Shown: in pieces, positions 58,933 to 64,000 of the stretch | Position numbering within the stretch: the first letter of the stretch is position 1 | Layout: each line of letters starts with the position of its first letter | Assembly: GCA_963764195.1 (NCBI GenBank) | Contig: CAVXRG010000003.1 | Coordinates: forward strand, 434,001-498,000 | Direction of reading: 5' to 3' | Origin: JBDSSS01 sp963764195 | GTDB taxonomy: Bacteria > Actinomycetota > Actinomycetes > Actinomycetales > Dermatophilaceae | DNA length: 64,000 nucleotides | Made by a program: the position numbers and the translations under genes | The notes under the pieces: model-generated | What the model saw: only the letters and a program-made list of their open reading frames with translations | Database searches by the model: none | What the model was told of the DNA's origin: nothing

Positions 58933-59850
58933 ATGCGACTCGGACTGCAGGTCTCCCACTTCAGCTGGCCGGACGCGCCGGCCTCCATCGGCCCGACCTT
59001 CGGGCGGATCGCCCGCGACGCCGAGCAGGCGGGGATGGCGAGCCTCTGGGTGATGGACCACTTCTTCCAGATCAGCATGATCGGCCCGCCCGAGCAGGAG
59101 ATGCTCGAGGGCTACACGGCCCTCGCCTTCGCCGCGGGGCAGACCTCGACGATCGAGCTCGGCACCCTCGTGACCGGCGTGACCTACCGGCACCCGGGCA
59201 TTCTCGCCAAGACGGTGACGACCCTCGACGTGCTCTCGGGCGGCCGCGCCTGGCTCGGTATCGGCGCGGCCTGGAACGAGGAGGAGCACCGCGGCCTCGG
59301 CATCCCCTACCCGTCGACGTCCGAGCGCTTCGAGCGTCTCGAGGAGACGCTGCAGATCGTCCGCCAGATGTGGGCCGGTGACGAGAGCCCGTATGTCGGT
59401 CGGCACTACGCGCTCGAGCGCCCGCTCAACAGCCCGCCCCCCATCCGCCAGCCGCACCCCCCGATCCTCATCGGTGGGATGGGCGAGAAGAAGACGATGC
59501 GGCTCATCGCCACCTACGGCGATGCGTGCAACTTCTTCGACGTCGGACCCGACAGGCTGCGCGCCGCCTGCGACGTGCTGCGCCAGCGCTGCGCCGAGGC
59601 CGACCGCGACTACGCCGACATCACCAAGACGGTCCTGACTCGGATGGCCCTCTCGGAGTCGGGGGAGCCGGCGCCCTCGGGGGAGCCGACGGTCTCGGTC
59701 GCCGAGGCCGTCGACCGGCTCGGTGTGCTCGCCGGCGCCGGGATCGACGACGTCATGCTGGGCATGGCCAACCAGACCGACCCGGCCGCCTACGAGCTCG
59801 TCGCCGACGTCGTCCGCCAGGTCGGCGACCTGCGGTCAGCCGACCGCTGA
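58933..59850 (+). CDS. LLM-class F420-dependent oxidoreductase
   Basis: 305 aa. A luciferase-like TIM barrel: MRLGLQVSHFSWPDAPASI, FGRIARDAEQAGMASLWVMDHFF, TSTIELGTLVTGVTYRHPGILAKTVTTLDVLSGGRAWLGIGAAWNEEEH (in part) and IGGMGEKKTMRLIATYGDACNFF match F420-type members seen in mycobacteria and relatives. A short SGEPAPSGEPTVS stretch near residue 240 is low-complexity. The substrate is unknown. Its last 15 bases overlap the 3' end of the convergent yidC-like gene. Confidence 0.9.
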   Translation: MRLGLQVSHFSWPDAPASIGPTFGRIARDAEQAGMASLWVMDHFFQISMIGPPEQEMLEGYTALAFAAGQTSTIELGTLVTGVTYRHPGILAKTVTTLDVLSGGRAWLGIGAAWNEEEHRGLGIPYPSTSERFERLEETLQIVRQMWAGDESPYVGRHYALERPLNSPPPIRQPHPPILIGGMGEKKTMRLIATYGDACNFFDVGPDRLRAACDVLRQRCAEADRDYADITKTVLTRMALSESGEPAPSGEPTVSVAEAVDRLGVLAGAGIDDVMLGMANQTDPAAYELVADVVRQVGDLRSADR

Positions 59851-60645
59851 GCGGCGCCGGGCCGCCGGCGAGCCGGGGGTGGGTGCGAACCGCCAGATGA
59901 CGAACTGCTGGGCGAGCGTCCACGTGTTGTTGACGACCCAGTAGACGACGAGGCCGGCCGGCACGAACCATGCGGCCACCAGCACCCCTCCCGCCCCCAG
60001 CAACGGCAGCGCCCGCTGGCCCGCGGCGAGCTGCGGCGGCTGTCCGGCGGGGTCGGTCAGGGGAAGGACGAACCACCGCTGGGTGACGAAGGTGAGGACC
60101 GCGGCGACGACGGCCAGCGCGACGATGACGAGGGCGCCCGGCAGGTTGCGATACAGCTCGGTGCCGAGGTGGCTCGCCAGGCCGAGACCGACGACGGAGG
60201 CGGCCGACGCGGAGGCGACGAGGACGCCGTCGAGGGCTCCGACCCCGTGGCCCTGCGTCAGGTCGGCGATGACGCGATAGAGGGAGTAGAAGAGCGGGAG
60301 CTGGAGCAGGGCCGGGGCCAGCGACCAGGTCGAGACGCCGTGCTCGGCGTTGATGCGCCGCTGTTCATCGCGCAGCCAGCGCACCGACTCGAGGTCGCGG
60401 GCCCCCGCGTGCCGGGCGCGCAGGTCGCGCAGGTCGGGGGTGGCCCGGGCCCGGGCATGGCTGGCTCGCACGCCGTGGACGACGAGCGGCAGCGTGAGGG
60501 TGCGCACGATGACGACGAGCAGGACGATGGCGAGCAGCCAGGCGCCGGCGGACCCGCTCGCGAGCCCGAGGCCGCCCGCGAGGGAGTGGGTGGTCGCCAG
60601 CACTGCAGCGACGAGGGAGGTGAGGGGGGACAGCAGGTCGAGCAT
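59836..60645 (-). CDS. yidC: YidC/Oxa1-family membrane insertase paralogue
   Basis: 269 aa. About five membrane segments. WLLAIVLLVVIVRTLTLPLVV begins the insertase domain with a conserved Arg, the positively charged hairpin SHARARATPDLRDLRARHAG follows, then ALLQLPLFYSLYRVIADL, and the final segments VYWVVNNTWTLAQQFVIWRF carry the WxxxNxxxxxxQ ending of Oxa1 proteins. It lies away from rnpA/rpmH, where the main yidC normally is, so it is probably a second copy. It follows the DUF6412 gene in the same direction. Confidence 0.9.
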   Translation of the reverse strand: MLDLLSPLTSLVAAVLATTHSLAGGLGLASGSAGAWLLAIVLLVVIVRTLTLPLVVHGVRASHARARATPDLRDLRARHAGARDLESVRWLRDEQRRINAEHGVSTWSLAPALLQLPLFYSLYRVIADLTQGHGVGALDGVLVASASAASVVGLGLASHLGTELYRNLPGALVIVALAVVAAVLTFVTQRWFVLPLTDPAGQPPQLAAGQRALPLLGAGGVLVAAWFVPAGLVVYWVVNNTWTLAQQFVIWRFAPTPGSPAARRRSAVG

Positions 60646-60728
60646 GGGTGGACTCCGTCTCTCGGCCGGTCGGCCGATGGGTGTGGTCAGGGCGGGGGCC
60701 CCACGGGTCGCACACGGCGACGCGGGGG

Positions 60729-61034
60729 TCAGCGCTGACCCGGGGCCCGGGGTCGTGCGGGGAGACGGGGGGTCGGGACCGCGCACCAGTACGCGGTGGA
60801 GGCCTCGACATGACCACTCGCGCCACCGGACGGCCGACCCACGGAGGGCGCCGCCCACCCACCCCCAGCGGCGGAGGCCCAGAGGGCGGCCATGGCGGCG
60901 AGGCCGACGACCGCGAGCAGGGCCACGCCGGCGGCCGGGTCGAGGTGGGCGGCCCCGACGAGGAGGATCCCGGAGACGAGCCCGAGCAGGCACAACCGGT
61001 CGATCAGCCCGGAGGAGACGCGCGGCAGAAGCAC
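60729..61034 (-). CDS. DUF6412 membrane protein
   Basis: 101 aa. Two hydrophobic segments (about 10-27, LIDRLCLLGLVSGILLVGAA, and about 33-53, VALLAVVGLAAMAALWASAA) and a Pro/Arg-rich C-terminus (PTPRLPARPRAPGQR) typical of small DUF6412 proteins that accompany a yidC paralogue. GTG at 61034 is set by AAGGAGG six bases upstream, one of the strongest ribosome sites in the window. Function is unknown; an assembly partner of YidC is a guess from context. Confidence 0.75.
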   Translation of the reverse strand: MLLPRVSSGLIDRLCLLGLVSGILLVGAAHLDPAAGVALLAVVGLAAMAALWASAAGGGWAAPSVGRPSGGASGHVEASTAYWCAVPTPRLPARPRAPGQR

Positions 61035-61107
61035 GGCTACCCTCCTTCCCACGCCGAACGGACGACCCGAGCAGGCCTTGCAAGCCAACCCTACGTCGCG
61101 GTCCGGG

Positions 61108-61647
61108 TCAGCAGAAGGACCAGGAGCGGAGCACCCGGAGCGCCCCCGGCGCGTAGTGGACGAGGTCGAGGCGCTCGGCACGGCACGGGGTGCCTGCGTC
61201 ACCGAGGAGGTCACCGACCAACCGGGCCGTCGACGCGACGGTCACCTCGGGCGAGACGGCGTCGAGCGTGAGGTGCGGGCGGACGTCGGCGAACTGACCG
61301 GCATACGGCGGGCACTGGGGGAAGGCCGACACGAGCGCCTCGGTCAGCCGCCGGAAGGGGCCCTCGGGTTCCGGGAGCAGACAGATGATCCCGTTGGGGA
61401 AGGTGTCCAACCGCGCGAGGAGGAAGTCGAATGCCGTTGTCCCGGCGGCGATCTCGGCCACCCTGTCGATGGTGGTGTCGTCCAGCAGGTCTGGTGCCAC
61501 GAAGGGCGCGAGGGCGGTGACGTGGGCGTGGACGTGCCCCGGGTCGGGGGAGAGCCAGTCGCGGTCGTAGTGCCGGGTCCGAGCGCGGACGAAGGGGTCG
61601 AGCTGCGGGACGGGGACCTGCAGGACCGTGTGGCCGAGGCCCGTCAC
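61108..61647 (-). CDS. 2H phosphoesterase (2'-5' RNA ligase family)
   Basis: 179 aa. Two HxT motifs about 85 residues apart, HVHAHVTALAPF and ADVRPHLTLDAV, form the 2H active site; AFDFLLARLDTFPNGIICLLPEPEG lies between. Members act on cyclic phosphates of RNA or small nucleotides. GTG at 61647 is one base from the TetR stop, so it is co-transcribed with the regulator. It is probably cytoplasmic. Confidence 0.87.
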   Translation of the reverse strand: MTGLGHTVLQVPVPQLDPFVRARTRHYDRDWLSPDPGHVHAHVTALAPFVAPDLLDDTTIDRVAEIAAGTTAFDFLLARLDTFPNGIICLLPEPEGPFRRLTEALVSAFPQCPPYAGQFADVRPHLTLDAVSPEVTVASTARLVGDLLGDAGTPCRAERLDLVHYAPGALRVLRSWSFC

Positions 61648-61648
61648 G

Positions 61649-62260
61649 TCAGTGGCGCGGCGCTGCGCCGACGAGGCGCAGGGCGAGCGCGGCGTTCGTC
61701 TCGCCGATCTCGCCCGGGGAGCGGTGGATCGTGGGGGAGTACCACCGGGCCACGTCGACGACAATCGACAGCAGGGCGAGCGCCGTGTCCCCGAGGTCGT
61801 CGATGGTGAACTGGCCGGCGGCCACCCCCCGGTCGAGGACGTCCCGCACGACGGCGTCGATCTGCTTGCGCAGGGTGAGCACCTCGGCGCGGTGCTCAGC
61901 GGTGAGGTGCTGGTGCTCGTACTGGACGACGCGGGCGACCTGGTACTGGTCGACGTGCCACTCGGTGAAGCGGGCCATCACCGCGGCGAGCTGGGCGGCG
62001 GGATGGTCCGCCGAGGCGACCGCCTCCTCGACAAGGCGCACGGCGGACTCGTGGCCGCTGCGGCTCAGCTGGAAGAGCAGCTCCTCCTTGGAGCCGAAGT
62101 GGACGTAGACGCCGGCGGGGCTGAGGCCCGCGCCGGAGGCGATGTCGCGGGTCGTCGTCGCGTGGAAGCCCTTGTCGGCGAAGGCGTGGGCCGCGGCGCC
62201 CATGAGGCGCGAGACCGTCGAGGAGTCGGGCGCGGGGCGCGTGGGAGATGGGTGCGGCAC
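61649..62260 (-). CDS. TetR-family regulator
   Basis: 203 aa. Residues about 15-65 are the HTH (LMGAAAHAFADKGFHATTTRDIASGAGLSPAGVYVHFGSKEELL in part), with YVHFGSKEEL diagnostic for TetR. The C-terminal ligand domain resembles that of acyl-CoA-responsive members. GTG at 62260 lies six bases after CATGCT on the minus strand. It is divergent from the acyl-CoA dehydrogenase gene, and the repeat CTAAGC-N4-GCTTAG lies between, so it probably represses that gene and itself until a fatty-acyl-CoA binds. Confidence 0.9.
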   Translation of the reverse strand: MPHPSPTRPAPDSSTVSRLMGAAAHAFADKGFHATTTRDIASGAGLSPAGVYVHFGSKEELLFQLSRSGHESAVRLVEEAVASADHPAAQLAAVMARFTEWHVDQYQVARVVQYEHQHLTAEHRAEVLTLRKQIDAVVRDVLDRGVAAGQFTIDDLGDTALALLSIVVDVARWYSPTIHRSPGEIGETNAALALRLVGAAPRH

Positions 62261-62266
62261 GTTGAC

Positions 62267-62272
62267 AGCATG
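62267..62272 (-). promoter_or_regulatory. Weak -10 box (CATGCT) of the TetR gene
   Basis: CATGCT on the minus strand, six bases before the GTG at 62260; the operator lies just upstream. Confidence 0.35.
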
Positions 62273-62286
62273 CCGCAGCGGCGCGA

Positions 62287-62302
62287 CACTAAGCAAGCGC
62301 TT
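62287..62302. promoter_or_regulatory. Probable TetR operator
   Basis: CTAAGC-AAGC-GCTTAG is a perfect six-base inverted repeat with a four-base spacer, in the divergent region 27 bases from the TetR start and 52 from the acyl-CoA dehydrogenase start. Confidence 0.6.
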
Positions 62303-62353
62303 AGTTACCCGCGAGTCACCACGGTCGAGTCGCCCGATCCACCCGGAGGAACC

Positions 62354-63499
62354 ATGCCCCGCCACATCTACGACGAGGACCACGAGGCGCTGCGCGCCTC
62401 GGCCCGCGAGTTCGTCGAGCGGACCCTCGTGCCCCGGGCCGAGGAGATGATCTCGGCGAAGTCGATCGACCGGAGCATCTGGAAGGAAGCCGGCAAACAG
62501 GGCTTCTTCGGCCTCGACATCCCCGAGGAGTACGGCGGCGCCGGGGTCGACGACTACCGCTTCAACGCGGTGGTCGCAGAGGAGATGTCGCGCTTCAACG
62601 CCGCGACGAGCTCGTGCTTCGGGATCCACTCCGACGTCTGCCCGCCCTACCTCGTCGACCTCGGCACCGAGGAGCAGAAGCAGCGCTGGCTGCCCGGCAT
62701 GGCGAGCGGCGACCTCATCTGCGCCATCGCGATGACCGAGCCGTCCGGCGGCTCCGACCTGGCCGCCCTCAAGACGAACGCCGTCCGCGACGGCGACGGC
62801 TGGCTGCTCAACGGCTCGAAGACCTTCATCACCAACGGGTACCAGGCCGACCTCGTCATCGTGGCCGCCCGCACCGACGCGTCCAAGGGCGCCAAGGGCA
62901 TCACCCTCTTCATGGTCGAGCGCGGCATGCCCGGCTTCGTCAACGGTCGCAAGCTCGACAAGGTCGGGATGGAGGAGTCCGACACCGCGGAGCTCTTCTT
63001 CGAGGACGTCCGGGTGCCGGACGAGAACCGTCTCGGCGAGGAGGGGATGGGCTTCATCGCGATGATGCAGCGCCTGCCGCAGGAGCGCGTCGGGGCCGCC
63101 GTGTCCAACGTCGCCCACGCCAAGGCGATCCTCGAGGAGACGATCCAGTACGCGAAGGACCGCAAGGCCTTCGGCCAGTCGATCGGCAACTTCCAGCACA
63201 ACAAGTTCCTCCTCGCCGAGCTCGTCACGAAGATCGAGGTCGCCGAGGCCTACGTCGACGACTGCGTCCTGGCCCACTCCCAGGGCACGCTCTCGGCCAT
63301 CGACGCCGCCAAGGCGAAGTGGTGGAGCTCGCACGTGCAGAACGACGTGCTCGACCACTGCGTCCAGCTGCACGGCGGCTACGGCTTCATGAACGAGTAC
63401 CGCGTCGCCCGCGCCTGGCGGGACGCCCGGGTCACGAAGATCTGGGCCGGCAGCAACGAGATCATGAAGGAGCTCATCGGCCGGGACCTGGGCCTGTGA
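62354..63499 (+). CDS. Acyl-CoA dehydrogenase (long-chain/isovaleryl type)
   Basis: 381 aa. FAD enzyme of beta-oxidation or branched-chain breakdown. The family signatures AIAMTEPSGGSDLAALKT and DRKAFGQSIGNFQHNKF are intact, with QLHGGYGFMNEYRVARAWRDARVTKIWAGSNEIMKELIGR at the end (cited in part). The position that holds the catalytic Glu in medium-chain enzymes reads WAGS, while RLPQERVG carries the Glu used by LCAD/IVD-type members, so that subgroup is likely. ATG follows GGAGGAACC. Its stop overlaps the SDR start (TGATG). Confidence 0.93.
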   Translation: MPRHIYDEDHEALRASAREFVERTLVPRAEEMISAKSIDRSIWKEAGKQGFFGLDIPEEYGGAGVDDYRFNAVVAEEMSRFNAATSSCFGIHSDVCPPYLVDLGTEEQKQRWLPGMASGDLICAIAMTEPSGGSDLAALKTNAVRDGDGWLLNGSKTFITNGYQADLVIVAARTDASKGAKGITLFMVERGMPGFVNGRKLDKVGMEESDTAELFFEDVRVPDENRLGEEGMGFIAMMQRLPQERVGAAVSNVAHAKAILEETIQYAKDRKAFGQSIGNFQHNKFLLAELVTKIEVAEAYVDDCVLAHSQGTLSAIDAAKAKWWSSHVQNDVLDHCVQLHGGYGFMNEYRVARAWRDARVTKIWAGSNEIMKELIGRDLGL

Positions 63500-64000
63500 T
63501 GGGCGCCCACGAGGGAGCCGTCGCGATCGTCACCGGGGCGAGCCGCGGCATCGGCCTCGGCATCGCCCAGCGACTCGTCGACGAGGGGGCCAAGGTCGTC
63601 CTCACCGCCCGCAAACCCGAGGCGCTCGCCGAGGCCGTGGCGCAGCTCGGCGGCCCTGAGCACGCGCTCGGGATCGCCGGCAACGCCGCCGACGAGGCCC
63701 ACCAGGACGAGGTCGTCGCCGCGGCCCGGTCGACGTTCGGCGGGCTGCACCTGCTCGTCAACAACACCGGCATCAACCCCGCCTACGGCCCGATGCTCGA
63801 CAACGACGTGGAGATCGCCCGCAAGGTGCTCGACGTCAACGTCGTCGCGGCCTTCTCGTGGATCAAGAAGTGCGTCGCCGCGGGTCTCGGTGACGCCGAG
63901 CACCCCGGGGCCGTCGTCAACGTCGCCTCGGTCGCCGGTCAGGGCGCCTCGGGCGTCATCGGCTGGTACGGCGTGTCCAAGGCGGCGCTCATCCACCTGA
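63499..64000 (+). CDS. Short-chain dehydrogenase/reductase, N-terminal part
   Basis: Partial: 167 codons before the right edge. Classical SDR: cofactor motif TGASRGIGLGIA, the NNTG variant of NNAG, active-site Ser in VVNVASVAGQG, and YGVSK with catalytic Tyr and Lys. Basic ARKPE after strand 2 suggests NADPH preference. It is co-translated with the acyl-CoA dehydrogenase, so a 3-oxoacyl- or 3-hydroxyacyl-CoA/ACP substrate is plausible. Confidence 0.9.
   Translation, partial: MGAHEGAVAIVTGASRGIGLGIAQRLVDEGAKVVLTARKPEALAEAVAQLGGPEHALGIAGNAADEAHQDEVVAAARSTFGGLHLLVNNTGINPAYGPMLDNDVEIARKVLDVNVVAAFSWIKKCVAAGLGDAEHPGAVVNVASVAGQGASGVIGWYGVSKAALIHL

Overview
The window comes from the chromosome of a high-GC actinobacterium. 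Supporting signs are the GC-rich codon usage, DUF2510, DUF3618, DUF2017 and DUF6412 proteins, two F420-type proteins, an IdeR-like iron box, and many leaderless genes whose start codon lies 6-7 bases after a TANNNT -10 box. The gene set resembles Intrasporangiaceae (Janibacter/Knoellia type), but that placement is inference. Both ends cut a gene: a GH13 glycosidase on the left and a short-chain dehydrogenase on the right.

Layout. 0.3-7.8 kb: tyrosine/homogentisate catabolism (AsnC regulator, hpd, fahA, an unassigned 278-aa protein, hmgA, an IclR regulator) with an RDD membrane protein and a truncated haemoglobin between. 7.8-9.7 kb: NAD salvage (pncB, nicotinamidase). 9.8-17.2 kb: conserved core genes (clpS, DUF2017, an MBL-fold protein, aldo/keto reductase, rph, rdgB, a membrane-anchored molybdopterin oxidoreductase, tRNA-Leu, bcp, DUF3618). 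17.2-23.8 kb: a gene-poor island next to tRNA-Lys, holding a lone methyltransferase, a broken response regulator, a berberine-bridge-type oxidase and a TPR-LuxR regulator. 24.4-33.2 kb: a GntR-controlled myo-inositol operon in which nearly every gene overlaps the next. 33.2-35.3 kb: an F420 nitroreductase-like protein, a hydrolase and an SCO6745-type protein. 35.4-39.3 kb: a ferric-iron ABC importer behind an iron box. 39.3-44.2 kb: TauE, RNase J, tRNA-His, orn, a PrsW-type protease, tRNA-Arg. 44.3-50.6 kb: six overlapping glycosyltransferase/WcbI genes. 50.7-54.1 kb: two coupled dynamin-like GTPases. 54.2-64 kb: an SSB paralogue, ettA, a divergent MocR/YczE pair, an F420-type oxidoreductase, a YidC paralogue with DUF6412, a 2H phosphoesterase, TetR, an acyl-CoA dehydrogenase and the SDR.

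How the genes work together. hpd, hmgA and fahA give 4-hydroxyphenylpyruvate to fumarate plus acetoacetate, except that maleylacetoacetate isomerase is not seen. The iol operon covers inositol to the aldolase step but has no transporter or methylmalonate-semialdehyde dehydrogenase here. The iron importer is a complete binding protein-permease-ATPase set. The glycan operon and the dynamin pair probably act at the cell envelope.

The most unusual points are two 72-bp hairpin-forming tandem units inserted in frame in iolB; a dispersed intergenic repeat with core AGTGGGCACT at three 3' ends; and an excess of GTATGCC/GGCATAC that forces rare codons. All coordinates and starts were read by eye from the sequence; no database search was run.
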